Of a DNA stretch of 64,000 bases, positions 1 through 7,667 are shown one piece after another. Position 1 is the stretch's first letter, and the number at the start of each line of letters is the position of its first letter. The translations under genes were made by a program, and so were the position numbers. The notes under the pieces are model-generated. The model worked only from the letters and a program-made list of their open reading frames with translations. It did not search any database and was not told where the DNA came from. The DNA comes from a virus, in the IMG/VR virus record IMGVR_UViG_3300017917_003388, positions 1 through 64,000 of that record; one strand, written 5' to 3'.

Positions 1-251
1 CACAAATTATGAAGTTCACTTGAATATCTACCCCAGCCTTTTCCTTTTTTAGGTAATTTTCTTTTATCAACTTTACTACCATCATTCCAAACTAATTTAC
101 CACCAACATTTTTGATATATTCATTACTTTTAAATGAATAATGTCTAATCCATGTATGGTATTTCAAACAATGTTCAATTGCATCTTTAGTCTCATATAA
201 TACCCTTTCGTGAGATGATACATAAGGGTTAAAAAATCTTTCTATAAACAT
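1..251 (-). CDS. hypothetical protein, 3' end outside window
   Basis: An open frame starts at an ATG at 249-251 and runs off the left edge with no stop (83 codons visible). The protein begins MFIERFFNPYVSS and becomes basic (KVDKRKLPKKGKGWG). It is the last minus-strand gene in the window, just downstream of the tRNA-like gene. I do not recognise a family. Confidence 0.7.
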   Translation of the reverse strand, partial: MFIERFFNPYVSSHERVLYETKDAIEHCLKYHTWIRHYSFKSNEYIKNVGGKLVWNDGSKVDKRKLPKKGKGWGRYSSELHNL

Positions 252-266
252 AATTATTTATTTTTG

Positions 267-377
267 TAGTCAGAACAGGATTCGAACCTGTAATGTAACC
301 TTGTGTATTTGTTTCAATACAATCTCCGTCTATAGTTACTACGGTATACTTGCGTCTACCAATTCCGCCACCTGACT
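267..377 (-). tRNA. tRNA-Leu-like gene with an oversized central region
   Basis: Read on the minus strand, a 7-bp acceptor stem (AGTCAGG with TCTGACT, one G-U) encloses the D-arm GCGGAATTGGTAGACGC typical of class II leucine tRNAs and a perfect T-arm ACAGG-TTCGAAT-CCTGT. CCA is not encoded. The part between D-arm and T-arm is about 60 nt, against about 32 nt in an ordinary leucine tRNA. It contains several short inverted repeats (CCGT/ACGG, GTAT/ATAC) and I cannot place a normal 5-bp anticodon stem with a 7-nt loop, so no anticodon is assigned. It may carry a small insertion or be degenerate. The D- and T-arms are seen directly; function is inferred. Confidence 0.6.
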
Positions 378-379
378 AA

Positions 380-571
380 TTAAAAATAAATATTTAATAA
401 TGAAGCAGTATATTTACCATCTTCCCATTTTACTCTTTTAATAACACCACCCGGTCTATTACAATGTTTTAATAGTTGTTCGTCTGAACAATTATTGTTA
501 AACCAAGGTTCTGATTTATTATCTTTTTCAAAGACAATATGTTCAGGGGTATTTTTAATGATTGATATCAT
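380..571 (-). CDS. hypothetical small protein (63 aa)
   Basis: First gene behind the promoter-like box at 597-630, with its ATG about 26 nt from the end of the box. The protein (MISIIKNTPEHIVFEK...) has two Cys (NNNCSD, KHCNRP) and a mixed alpha/beta composition. No family recognised. Coding status rests on position, the clean ATG and the lack of an alternative frame. Confidence 0.7.
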   Translation of the reverse strand: MISIIKNTPEHIVFEKDNKSEPWFNNNCSDEQLLKHCNRPGGVIKRVKWEDGKYTASLLNIYF

Positions 572-596
572 GGTTATTGGTTTTTCTTTATTTGAA

Positions 597-630
597 GTAA
601 ATATAAAATTTAAGATTTTGAAATCCTAAT
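597..630 (-). promoter_or_regulatory. early-type phage promoter box, copy 1
   Basis: Minus strand reads AGGATTTCAAAATCTT, then an AT spacer, then TATATTTAC. The same block recurs upstream of at least seven other minus-strand genes with fixed spacing of about 20-21 nt between GG and TATATT. The 3' part resembles the Bacteroidota -7 element TAnnTTTG. Promoter role is inferred from recurrence and position. Confidence 0.65.
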
Positions 631-1273
631 CCCCTACATCTTCCACATCTTCCATTATTAATGGGGTATCAATATCTATATTAAGTTCAGGTCTATCTAA
701 GCATATAATTCCTTCAAACATGATACATTCTTTACCCCCAATTTTTAATGAACTTATAGGTAATGTATAAACAAAAATTAAATTCAGTATTTCTCTTTGT
801 TCATCATTACTATACATGAATAAATCATCTATTAATTGTTTAGGTACAGTAGTAACCCCATATTTCATTAAATTTGGTAAAATCTGTTCATCTATCTTTA
901 TTCTAAATTTAGGACAAGCATAATTTATATATTTAAAATATATATTATAATCAATTAGATTATAGAATGATGGATTTATAAAATAATCATCCAACGCATT
1001 AACCACTTTCTGTAAATCCGACAATGTTTTTACCTCAGGAAAAGAATATTTTTCACCCACCCCATAACTGTTATATCCTATTATATTATCAACAAATGAG
1101 TGTTTATTTTTAATACCAAGAGCATTAAAAATATAATCATTACCCATATATGTATAAAAATTGGAAAGGTAATATGAATTTTCTACTCCCGAAACCACAT
1201 ATGTGAATAAGTTATTAATTGTTGGAAAATTTATATTAGTAAATTTTACTATATCACCAAGTTGTAATTCCAT
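626..1273 (-). CDS. hypothetical protein, paralogue of the 6.6-7.2 kb protein (215 aa)
   Basis: The central and C-terminal part (FRIKIDEQILPNLMKYG..., SNDEQREILNLIF..., KIGGKECIMFEG) matches the arrangement of the protein at 6600-7229 (IDEKVGPQLLRKG, NSEQKEILKTIF, DSEECVVLED), so the two are paralogues inside this early region. The N-terminus (LGDIVKFTNINFP) looks like a small SH3-type barrel. An acidic tail follows (IDIDTPLIMEDVEDVGD). No known function; cytoplasmic by composition. Confidence 0.85.
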   Translation of the reverse strand: MELQLGDIVKFTNINFPTINNLFTYVVSGVENSYYLSNFYTYMGNDYIFNALGIKNKHSFVDNIIGYNSYGVGEKYSFPEVKTLSDLQKVVNALDDYFINPSFYNLIDYNIYFKYINYACPKFRIKIDEQILPNLMKYGVTTVPKQLIDDLFMYSNDEQREILNLIFVYTLPISSLKIGGKECIMFEGIICLDRPELNIDIDTPLIMEDVEDVGD

Positions 1274-1286
1274 ATTTATTGTTTAA

Positions 1287-1493
1287 TTAATTCATAGGTT
1301 GATGTCCACCAATATATAAATTCAACTGTTTAGCTCTAAACCACTCTTCCTCATTTAATTCTCTACAATATAAAATATTACATATATTACCTTGTTCGTT
1401 TGAAACCAAAATAAATGCTTCAATTGATGTTACTTCGGTGAAAATGGTTTTTATTTGACCATTTATACTAACTGTTAAATGATATTTTTTCAT
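1287..1493 (-). CDS. hypothetical small protein (68 aa)
   Basis: Compact protein beginning MKKYHLTVSINGQIK, predicted beta-rich at the N-terminus, followed by a helix (NEEEWFRAKQLNLYIGG). It lies 13 nt upstream of the 215-aa gene's start, in the same orientation. Function unknown. Confidence 0.8.
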   Translation of the reverse strand: MKKYHLTVSINGQIKTIFTEVTSIEAFILVSNEQGNICNILYCRELNEEEWFRAKQLNLYIGGHQPMN

Positions 1494-1513
1494 AACTATT
1501 TAAATTTTTTATT

Positions 1514-1684
1514 TTACAAATCTGTATATTCTATATTGAATTTTGTATAGAAAATTTCATCCGCTGTTCTATTTACATCATCTTCGATTTCTTCATCATC
1601 CATATCATCTTCACAATAACCTAAAAAATCAATTACATTTTGTTTGATTTTTTGGTATTCTTCTTCATAGTCGATTTTATCCAT
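1514..1684 (-). CDS. acidic small protein (56 aa)
   Basis: Starts at ATG 1682-1684 and stops at 1514-1516. The protein MDKIDYEEEYQKIKQNV... is strongly acidic, with runs such as CEDDMDDEEIEDD. Small acidic early phage proteins can be DNA mimics or enzyme inhibitors, but nothing here shows that. It abuts the next gene at 1688 and shares its operon. Confidence 0.7.
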   Translation of the reverse strand: MDKIDYEEEYQKIKQNVIDFLGYCEDDMDDEEIEDDVNRTADEIFYTKFNIEYTDL

Positions 1685-1687
1685 AAT

Positions 1688-1984
1688 TTAGTTTTTACTT
1701 TCTAATTTTTCCAACCAATCTTTTCGAATTTCTTCATAAAAGTTTTTAATATCTTCATCTAAATCATAATCAGATAATTTTAAATTATGACATTTGATAA
1801 GATAATCTTTAATATGTGATTCTGATAATTTGTCTAGTCTCAAAAATATACCTGGATTAGCATATACTGCTCCATTATCTTTATCATTAAACCAACTATT
1901 GAATACACTAATATTAAAAATAGCATATTTTTTAGGAATGAAATGTTTTTGATTTTTCTTAAAAAATACATTTATGATATCCAT
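1688..1984 (-). CDS. hypothetical protein (98 aa)
   Basis: Begins MDIINVFFKKNQKHFIPKK and contains an aromatic-rich segment (SVFNSWFNDKDNG) followed by helices. No domain recognised. Lies between the 70-aa and 56-aa genes in the same transcription unit. Confidence 0.8.
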   Translation of the reverse strand: MDIINVFFKKNQKHFIPKKYAIFNISVFNSWFNDKDNGAVYANPGIFLRLDKLSESHIKDYLIKCHNLKLSDYDLDEDIKNFYEEIRKDWLEKLESKN

Positions 1985-1995
1985 ATATGTTCTAT

Positions 1996-2208
1996 TTATT
2001 TATGGTTTACACAGTAATCCATCATTTCTTGCATTTTCAAAATCAAAACCTCCATTTCATATCTATTTAAATATAATCTATTATTTGGAGTTTTATCATC
2101 TAATTCTTTTGTTTCTACAATAATACCATCATAGTTTTCAGTAGGATAAACATATACATTTTGTTCGTCAGTGGCAATTTCTATTCTGTGCCAAACTTTA
2201 TTACCCAT
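1996..2208 (-). CDS. hypothetical small protein (70 aa)
   Basis: First gene behind the promoter box at 2219-2251. Beta-rich N-terminal half (VWHRIEIATDEQNVYVYP) and a helical C-terminal half (YEMEVLILKMQEMMDY). No family recognised. Confidence 0.8.
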   Translation of the reverse strand: MGNKVWHRIEIATDEQNVYVYPTENYDGIIVETKELDDKTPNNRLYLNRYEMEVLILKMQEMMDYCVNHK

Positions 2209-2218
2209 ATTTTTATTT

Positions 2219-2251
2219 TCAATATAAAATTTAAGATTTTAAAATCCTAAT
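2219..2251 (-). promoter_or_regulatory. early-type phage promoter box, copy 2
   Basis: Minus strand AGGATTTTAAAATCTT, spacer, TATATTGA; same layout as copy 1. It sits directly downstream of the terminator at 2251-2283, so it restarts transcription between two units. Confidence 0.6.
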
Positions 2252-2283
2252 AAAAAGGGTGTTCAAATTAATGAACACCCTTA
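2251..2283 (-). terminator. rho-independent terminator
   Basis: An 11-bp stem AAGGGTGTTCA / TGAACACCCTT around a 6-nt loop, followed on the minus strand by a T run. It ends the unit containing the gene at 2307-2885 and lies immediately before promoter copy 2. Confidence 0.85.
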
Positions 2284-2306
2284 TTCAATTACATCAAATT
2301 AATATA

Positions 2307-2885
2307 TCAAATGGCTTGATATAATGCGTTAAGAGCTCGAATATTAATCATTTTATCTGAATCAATATTTGCTCCAATTCTACCCACTTGGATACCTAAC
2401 TCTTTTCCATCAATGATATTAAAGGCATCAACGATAGTTTTCATTTCTTCTTTAGTAAATGAACGGCATCCCCAATTCACTCCACTACCAGGAGTAATAC
2501 TACTTTCATATCCTTCAATTTCTATTTTTTGAGCAAGTTTAGTTACTCTAAAGAAATCAGGATTATCAAATAATGGGTCATATTGTGTGTTGAATGGTGT
2601 ATTTAAATCATATGGGCATCCGGGGTATGATTTGATACACTCAACCATAACTAAATCTCCTTGATTTGGTTTATCACTCATAAAAAATTCAGGAGCCCAA
2701 TTGTAATTTCCACCATCAATATCTAAGCGTACTCCTTTGTTATTTACACTTGTAACAGTACCTGTTTTACCACGATATGATTCCATATCCGATATAAATG
2801 CTACACCTTTTGAAGATTCGACCCCCCTTTTAATATCAGTTCGAATTGTGTAAGATTGTCCGATTTTTACGTTTGTTAATTCCAT
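2307..2885 (-). CDS. NWGCR-family paralogue 1 (192 aa)
   Basis: One of four related proteins in 2.3-6.5 kb. Layout: an N-terminal SH3/KOW-like part (VKIGQSYTIR, GKTGTVTSVNNKGVRLDI), a middle segment CIKSYPGCPYDLNTPFN, then a C-terminal domain with IEGYESSI, NWGCRSFTKEEMKTIVDAF and ELGIQVGRIGA. The C-terminal domain is shared by all four. Function unknown; the duplicated, modular architecture suggests early host-takeover or regulatory proteins, which is inference only. Confidence 0.88.
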   Translation of the reverse strand: MELTNVKIGQSYTIRTDIKRGVESSKGVAFISDMESYRGKTGTVTSVNNKGVRLDIDGGNYNWAPEFFMSDKPNQGDLVMVECIKSYPGCPYDLNTPFNTQYDPLFDNPDFFRVTKLAQKIEIEGYESSITPGSGVNWGCRSFTKEEMKTIVDAFNIIDGKELGIQVGRIGANIDSDKMINIRALNALYQAI

Positions 2886-2913
2886 TTGTTTTTGTTTTTA
2901 GTTTATATTTGGA

Positions 2914-3315
2914 TTATTTGTTTAAATACTTATTGAGTTTTGAAATCACATAGAAATTCACTTTTGTGAAACCTTCTCCATCTCGCCCAATTCCAATATT
3001 AAGATCTTTTCTTTGGAAAATACCAAATGCTTGATCAATAATAGAAATTTCATCTTTAGTAAAAGAACGACATCCCCAATTTACGTTTCCTGCATCTTTA
3101 TTTACATTCATTTTATATCCTTCAATCTCCATATCCATGACACCAATAGATTCAGTATAATTTGGGGTAAAGAAATCAGGATCGCTAAAATAACCATCAG
3201 GGAATTGACATATTTGGTCTTTATTAATTTTATCCCCTACATTGAATGGACAGTTTGGAAATGTTTTAATACATGTATATGAATCTAAATCCCTTGATTC
3301 AATTTCCAACAACAT
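2914..3315 (-). CDS. NWGCR-family paralogue 2, short form (133 aa)
   Basis: Lacks the N-terminal SH3-like part of paralogues 1 and 3 and starts near the CIKTFPNCPFNVGDKIN segment. The C-terminal domain carries MEIEGYKMNV, NVNWGCRSFTKDEISIIDQAF and DLNIGIGRDG, very close to paralogue 1. It lies directly upstream of paralogue 1 in the same orientation. Function unknown. Confidence 0.88.
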   Translation of the reverse strand: MLLEIESRDLDSYTCIKTFPNCPFNVGDKINKDQICQFPDGYFSDPDFFTPNYTESIGVMDMEIEGYKMNVNKDAGNVNWGCRSFTKDEISIIDQAFGIFQRKDLNIGIGRDGEGFTKVNFYVISKLNKYLNK

Positions 3316-3402
3316 TTCAGGTGTATAATTCCAACCTCTATAAATTATCTTATTTTTATCTGAATTTAATTTGGTGCATTCAATATATTTACCAAAATAT
3401 TT

Positions 3403-3747
3403 TTACATTTCATGCATAACTGAATCATTCCCATATCTTTGATGTACAACTAAATCAGGTCGTACTAAATATGTTTTCCCAATTTCAAGAGTACTTGGGT
3501 GATTGAAAATATCGGTAAGAGTAATTTCAGAATGTAGTTCACTTTCGAAAGATTTGCTACCCTTCTGTGTATATGTTAATTTTAAATCACCATTGATGTA
3601 ATAATGTCCGGGAGTATATCTAGAATCATCCCACCTTTTCCAGGAATTATGACTATCTACACCTAATTCTTTTAACCTGTCAAAGATTAGAACATTAATT
3701 TTTTCATCATCGAAAAGACGAATTTTTTTCATTTGTAAATTTACCAT
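3403..3747 (-). CDS. hypothetical protein (114 aa)
   Basis: Begins MVNLQMKKIRLFDDEKINVLIF; the start could also be the internal Met at residue 6. Contains a DSRYTPGHYYINGDLKL segment and a C-terminal part (EIGKTYLVRPDLVV) resembling the SH3-like N-terminus of the NWGCR proteins. Promoter copy 3 lies about 50 nt upstream. Function unknown. Confidence 0.8.
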   Translation of the reverse strand: MVNLQMKKIRLFDDEKINVLIFDRLKELGVDSHNSWKRWDDSRYTPGHYYINGDLKLTYTQKGSKSFESELHSEITLTDIFNHPSTLEIGKTYLVRPDLVVHQRYGNDSVMHEM

Positions 3748-3795
3748 AACTGTTTGTTTTTTGTTTTAAGGGTTTTTTCTTAATTTCTTGATATT

Positions 3796-3829
3796 GTAAA
3801 TATAAGATTAAAGATTTTGAAATCCTAAT
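3796..3829 (-). promoter_or_regulatory. early-type phage promoter box, copy 3
   Basis: Minus strand AGGATTTCAAAATCTT followed by TAATCTTATATTTAC. Drives the gene starting at 3747. Same spacing as the other copies. Confidence 0.65.
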
Positions 3830-3837
3830 CCCTGAAT

Positions 3838-4269
3838 TTATTTATTTGGTAATTTAAAACAAACTCCATTAAATACTGATGATTTGGAATTAACTAAATA
3901 TACATCTAAATCAGGGTAAATACTTTTTAAATAATTTTCAATCAAATGTGTATTACCTTTAGTTGAATAATATATTTTTATTCTTCTAATTGATTTATTT
4001 TTATTCAAATCATTAAAATAATATATTTTTCCAAATTTAGACTTAATATCATTAATTATATCTTTGTAATTATAATTATCCAAAATTGGTGTATTTTCAA
4101 TTATATTTATCTTATTTTTATCCCAATTATATTTTACCTCGGCATCATATGAATATTCATCAGGATTAATTTTATATTTACTCAATGCTTCTTCTTCAGT
4201 TTCAGCAATAATTACAGATTCTATATGTAATGTTGCTGGTATTTCTTCTTTTATAATAAATGTTTTCAT
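3838..4269 (-). CDS. hypothetical protein (143 aa)
   Basis: Begins MKTFIIKEEIPATLHIESVI with an IIAETEEEALSKYK segment, a pattern common in small phage proteins of unknown role. The C-terminal half is predicted alpha/beta (RRIKIYYSTKGNTHLIENYLK). Overlaps the upstream membrane-protein gene by 4 nt (ATGA), indicating translational coupling. No function assigned. Confidence 0.8.
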   Translation of the reverse strand: MKTFIIKEEIPATLHIESVIIAETEEEALSKYKINPDEYSYDAEVKYNWDKNKINIIENTPILDNYNYKDIINDIKSKFGKIYYFNDLNKNKSIRRIKIYYSTKGNTHLIENYLKSIYPDLDVYLVNSKSSVFNGVCFKLPNK

Positions 4270-4457
4270 TTTCTAATTAATTGTTTGATATAAACATATA
4301 TTTTGTTAAAAATTGAAAAAATATATGTAAAAAATCCGATAATCCCTAATACTATAAATACAATGTTAATCCATATTAATCCAATTAAAAATACAACAGA
4401 TGATATGGAAAATAATAATATAATAAATAATAAAAATAATAAAAATGATATAACCAT
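4266..4457 (-). CDS. small membrane protein, two TM segments (63 aa)
   Basis: Almost entirely hydrophobic: MVISFLLFLLFIILLFSISS and then IGLIWINIVFIVLGIIGFF predict two transmembrane helices, with a basic C-terminus (YIKQLIRK) on the cytoplasmic side. Follows the terminator at about 4.49 kb. Could be a holin-like or superinfection-exclusion protein; the sequence cannot decide. Confidence 0.75.
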   Translation of the reverse strand: MVISFLLFLLFIILLFSISSVVFLIGLIWINIVFIVLGIIGFFTYIFSIFNKIYVYIKQLIRK

Positions 4458-4471
4458 TTGTTTTTAGGATA

Positions 4472-4505
4472 TAAAAATACCCACACCGTGTAGATGTGGG
4501 TATTA
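4472..4505 (-). terminator. rho-independent terminator
   Basis: Stem AATACCCACA / TGTGGGTATT around a 9-nt loop, with a T run following on the minus strand. It ends the unit containing the gene at 4525-4728. Confidence 0.85.
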
Positions 4506-4524
4506 TTTGTTTTAAAAATATTAA

Positions 4525-4728
4525 CTATTTGTTGAAATAATGTTCTTGGAACTCTTCAAAGGATATTAATTTATATCCATCTCTTACAGTATGACCCCAT
4601 AGTTTATCACTATGTAAATAACCATAAGCACTTCCATCCCTTTCTGCTAAACATTGTATTTTCCAACTTCTCCATTGTTCCATAATTTCAACATTTTCTC
4701 TAGTTAGGCGAACTGCCCATTTACTCAA
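4525..4728 (-). CDS. hypothetical protein (67 aa)
   Basis: MSKWAVRLTRENVEIMEQWR with a YGYLHSDKLWGHTVRDGYK segment and FEEFQEHYF at the C-terminus. Overlaps the stop of paralogue 3 by 4 nt. No family recognised. Confidence 0.8.
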   Translation of the reverse strand: MSKWAVRLTRENVEIMEQWRSWKIQCLAERDGSAYGYLHSDKLWGHTVRDGYKLISFEEFQEHYFNK

Positions 4729-5375
4729 CTTTTTTTTTGAACTACACCAGTTGTCTTAAACTCAATATATTGTTCAAGTTTTTCAAGTTTACTAGCAGGA
4801 ATTGGATTCCTAACAGCTCTTCCAGTAGTAAAGCCAAGATCATGGTCATTCAAAATACGAACTGCTTTTACCACTGCTGAAAAATCTTCTCTGGTAAATC
4901 TACGACATCCCCAATTAATTGTAGAACCATCATCACTAACTTCAACATTATAACCTTCAATATTCAATGCTGGTTTTTTCATTGTTGGGATTGTAGGAGC
5001 CAGTACCGCTTCAAAATATTCAGGTAAAAAATACTCAGTTGGATGGTCAGTTAATTTAACTTTTTGCCCAACTTTATATTGACATCCAGGGAATGTTTTA
5101 ATACATACATAATGACTGATTGTGTCTTCTGAAGTGGTTGTTGGTTGATCTACCAAATCTAACATACTTTGAGTCCATGTTACATTTGGAGAATTGAGTC
5201 CAAAATCAATTTTAACACCTTCATTGCGTACAATATTAGTTACTACTCCTTCTTGTCCAGCTAGTTGTTTCATTCGTTCTGTTAAGTCATATTGACCATA
5301 AGGTTCCATACGAGGATTTTGTTTTACTCTAACTCTATCCCCAACATTAAGACTATTTAATTCTTCTTTTTTCAT
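4725..5375 (-). CDS. NWGCR-family paralogue 3 (216 aa)
   Basis: Same order as paralogue 1: SH3/KOW-like N-terminus (LNVGDRVRVKQNP, GQEGVVTNIVRNEGVKIDF), middle CIKTFPGCQYKVGQKVKL, C-terminal LNIEGYNVEV, TINWGCRRFTREDFSAVVKAV and DLGFTTGRAV. Coupled to the 67-aa gene downstream. The promoter for this unit is probably copy 4 at 5862, upstream of the intervening gene. Function unknown. Confidence 0.88.
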   Translation of the reverse strand: MKKEELNSLNVGDRVRVKQNPRMEPYGQYDLTERMKQLAGQEGVVTNIVRNEGVKIDFGLNSPNVTWTQSMLDLVDQPTTTSEDTISHYVCIKTFPGCQYKVGQKVKLTDHPTEYFLPEYFEAVLAPTIPTMKKPALNIEGYNVEVSDDGSTINWGCRRFTREDFSAVVKAVRILNDHDLGFTTGRAVRNPIPASKLEKLEQYIEFKTTGVVQKKS

Positions 5376-5418
5376 AACTGTTTCTGTTTTTGTTTTTATT
5401 TATTAAAAAATTTGAAAT

Positions 5419-5844
5419 TTACTTGATTGGATGAATGTAAAAATAAATATGTGTTGGATATTCATCAGTTTCAAACACATACAATAATGTAGGACATAAC
5501 CACATCATATGATCATCTTCAACACACAAATAATACCCACCACTGTTAACAGGAGGGTGGTTATATCTAATTAGTGTTTCAGCATCGTAACCAATTCCGC
5601 AGTTTACTAAATTTTTACAATTTTCAAATTCACTATTCGAAACTGTAACAGTAACACGGTCATTTCCATATGAGTATTTCTCTAAAAATGTATCAGCACC
5701 TGCTACCATTAATAGATTTCCTTTAAAACCAAACCCACCTTCTAAAAAATCGGGTAGATCAACATACCACAATCCATTTTCTTTAACAAAATCAATTGTT
5801 TTGTGAATAGGTTTTTGGGTAACCTCAATTTGTGTATTTTCCAT
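5419..5844 (-). CDS. hypothetical protein (141 aa)
   Basis: Starts at an ATG just downstream of promoter copy 4. Shares a GADTFLEKYSYGNDRVTVTV segment with the 209-aa protein at 6.6-7.2 kb (GADNLFIVKGYLGNDRVVM), so the two contain a common domain. Predicted beta-rich and aromatic at the C-terminus (CPTLLYVFETDEYPTHIYFY). Function unknown. Confidence 0.85.
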   Translation of the reverse strand: MENTQIEVTQKPIHKTIDFVKENGLWYVDLPDFLEGGFGFKGNLLMVAGADTFLEKYSYGNDRVTVTVSNSEFENCKNLVNCGIGYDAETLIRYNHPPVNSGGYYLCVEDDHMMWLCPTLLYVFETDEYPTHIYFYIHPIK

Positions 5845-5861
5845 TGTTTTTTTTTATTATT

Positions 5862-5895
5862 GTAAATATAAAATTTAAGATTTTGAAATCCTAAT
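5862..5895 (-). promoter_or_regulatory. early-type phage promoter box, copy 4
   Basis: Minus strand AGGATTTCAAAATCTT, spacer AAATTT, TATATTTAC; identical to copies 1 and 5. Ends about 18 nt before the ATG at 5844. Confidence 0.68.
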
Positions 5896-5897
5896 TC

Positions 5898-6533
5898 TTA
5901 ATCTTTAAGAGAATTTAAATAGTCAACCAAATGACCAAATTCATTTGGGTCTACACTACTAAATAATCCATCATATCCTAATCCAAACTGTAAATCTTTA
6001 TTTTGGAGCATAAGTATTGTTTTATATGTATCTTTAATTTGTTCAAAAGTAAATTCTCTACAACCCCAATTTACAGTTTTACTTGATTCATTTATATTAA
6101 GTTCATAACTATGAAGTGTTAAATTAAAATTAGGCATATTAACTACTTCAAAATCAAAATATTCAGGATCTACTAAATGACATAAGCCATCATCGACCAT
6201 ATTTCTTAAATCAAATATATCTCCTTCCTTTACACCGGGAAATGATTTTTTACATCGGATCAAATTACCTATTGGTTTAATCTCATTATTCCCAAAATTC
6301 CAATTCACCTGAGTATTAAAGTTAATTCTACCTTCTGTAGATTCCGACTTAATCCCAATATTAAGATCCTTTACACTACCAAACCCATATGTTGGTTCTT
6401 TCCCATTTAAATCCAAAATACCCAAACCAATATAGGAACTAGAGGTACTAATGTATCCAATTTTAGATAATGGAGAAAATTCTTCATAACCACTTGTTAG
6501 TTTGGTTTTGAAATCAATAATTTGTTTTTTCAT
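5898..6533 (-). CDS. NWGCR-family paralogue 4, divergent (211 aa)
   Basis: N-terminal half unlike the other paralogues (SKIGYISTSSSYIGLGILDL). The middle segment CKKSFPGVKEGDIFDL and the C-terminal domain (LHSYELNIN, VNWGCREFTFEQIKDTYKTI, DLQFGLGYDG) clearly belong to the family. Behind promoter copy 5. Function unknown; the retained NWGCR core is the constrained part. Confidence 0.88.
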   Translation of the reverse strand: MKKQIIDFKTKLTSGYEEFSPLSKIGYISTSSSYIGLGILDLNGKEPTYGFGSVKDLNIGIKSESTEGRINFNTQVNWNFGNNEIKPIGNLIRCKKSFPGVKEGDIFDLRNMVDDGLCHLVDPEYFDFEVVNMPNFNLTLHSYELNINESSKTVNWGCREFTFEQIKDTYKTILMLQNKDLQFGLGYDGLFSSVDPNEFGHLVDYLNSLKD

Positions 6534-6563
6534 AACTGTTTGTTGTTTGTTTGTTTGTTTATT

Positions 6564-6597
6564 GTAAATATAAAATTTAAGATTTTGAAATCCTAAT
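6564..6597 (-). promoter_or_regulatory. early-type phage promoter box, copy 5
   Basis: Minus strand AGGATTTCAAAATCTT, spacer, TATATTTAC; about 31 nt before the ATG at 6533. Same sequence as copy 4. Confidence 0.68.
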
Positions 6598-6599
6598 TC

Positions 6600-7229
6600 T
6601 TAATTTTCTTCAAAATCAATAGTGGTTACATTTAAAATTTTCCCATCAATTAATCTAACACATTTTTTAGTATCTTCCAACACAACACATTCCTCAGAAT
6701 CAATATGTATAAATTCTCCTGGTTTTAATTTTTTTAAACCTATTTTAAAAATTGTTTTAAGTATCTCTTTTTGTTCAGAATTTGAATGTTGATATAACTT
6801 TTTAATAAAATCCTGACTTAAATATACTTCTCCTTTTCTTAAAAGTTGAGGACCTACTTTTTCATCAATAATTTGTTGCCATTTATAACAAGCCTTATCG
6901 ATATATTTTCGATATGTTTCTAAAGTTAACATATATCTTTTATCATCATTGGTAGATGTAAAATGTTTTTTGATACATGAAATAAAAAAATCCAACATTA
7001 ATTCTGTACCATTACAATCAATATAACTCATCACCACCCTATCATTGCCTAAATAACCTTTAACTATAAATAAATTATCTGCACCAATAATAGTACTACC
7101 ATGTTTTACTTTATCAAATAAACCTTCATACCAACTTCCATTTATTTCTGGAAGTGAACAATTAAATGTTGATCCTAATTTATAATCTTGTTGATCAGGA
7201 TGGGTTGGGGTTGATTTCATTTTTGGCAT
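6600..7229 (-). CDS. hypothetical protein, paralogue of the 0.6-1.3 kb protein (209 aa)
   Basis: Combines an N-terminal domain shared with the 141-aa protein at 5.4-5.8 kb (IIGADNLFIVKGYLGNDRV) and a C-terminal domain shared with the 215-aa protein at 0.6-1.3 kb (IDEKVGPQLLRKG, SNSEQKEILKTIF, ECVVLED). This mosaic layout shows that domains were shuffled within the region. Function unknown. Confidence 0.85.
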   Translation of the reverse strand: MPKMKSTPTHPDQQDYKLGSTFNCSLPEINGSWYEGLFDKVKHGSTIIGADNLFIVKGYLGNDRVVMSYIDCNGTELMLDFFISCIKKHFTSTNDDKRYMLTLETYRKYIDKACYKWQQIIDEKVGPQLLRKGEVYLSQDFIKKLYQHSNSEQKEILKTIFKIGLKKLKPGEFIHIDSEECVVLEDTKKCVRLIDGKILNVTTIDFEEN

Positions 7230-7255
7230 AATTGTAATTTATTTGGGGTTTTAGA

Positions 7256-7396
7256 TTATTCTGTTGAGTTATTATGTTTATGTTTATTTCTAGAGTATTT
7301 CTTCCCACAAGGTTTAAATTTTTGAATCATTTTGCGTCTTATAATTTGAGCAACATGACGTTCATTTAATCCATTTATGGTTTTTTTATCTTTCAT
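7256..7396 (-). CDS. small basic protein (46 aa)
   Basis: ATG at 7394-7396, stop at 7256-7258. MKDKKTINGLNERHVAQIIR then RRKMIQKFKPCGKKYSRNK: highly basic, probably nucleic-acid or ribosome associated by charge alone. Fits between its neighbours without overlap. Function unknown. Confidence 0.65.
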   Translation of the reverse strand: MKDKKTINGLNERHVAQIIRRKMIQKFKPCGKKYSRNKHKHNNSTE

Positions 7397-7401
7397 GGTT
7401 A

Positions 7402-7659
7402 TTAAATCCAAGTTTTTACTTTATATGCTTCATAATCATATAGATTAGGACCATAGTGTGATAAACCTTCTGTAACTCCATATTTTATTACAGTGTTATT
7501 TTTAAGATTTCTACTTTCCCAAGTCCAATAACCTTTATTATCTCGAACAGGTAATGTGATTACTTCACACTTAATTCCGATATTGTATTCAAATTCGTAA
7601 TGTATATCACCTACTTTAATATTTTCGACAATTACATTACCTTTAGTTAGTGTTGCCAT
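7402..7659 (-). CDS. hypothetical protein (85 aa)
   Basis: MATLTKGNVIVENIKVGDIH followed by a beta-rich body (YEFEYNIGIKCEVITLPV). Resembles small SH3-like phage proteins in the same region. No function. Confidence 0.8.
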   Translation of the reverse strand: MATLTKGNVIVENIKVGDIHYEFEYNIGIKCEVITLPVRDNKGYWTWESRNLKNNTVIKYGVTEGLSHYGPNLYDYEAYKVKTWI

Positions 7660-7667
7660 AAATTGAT

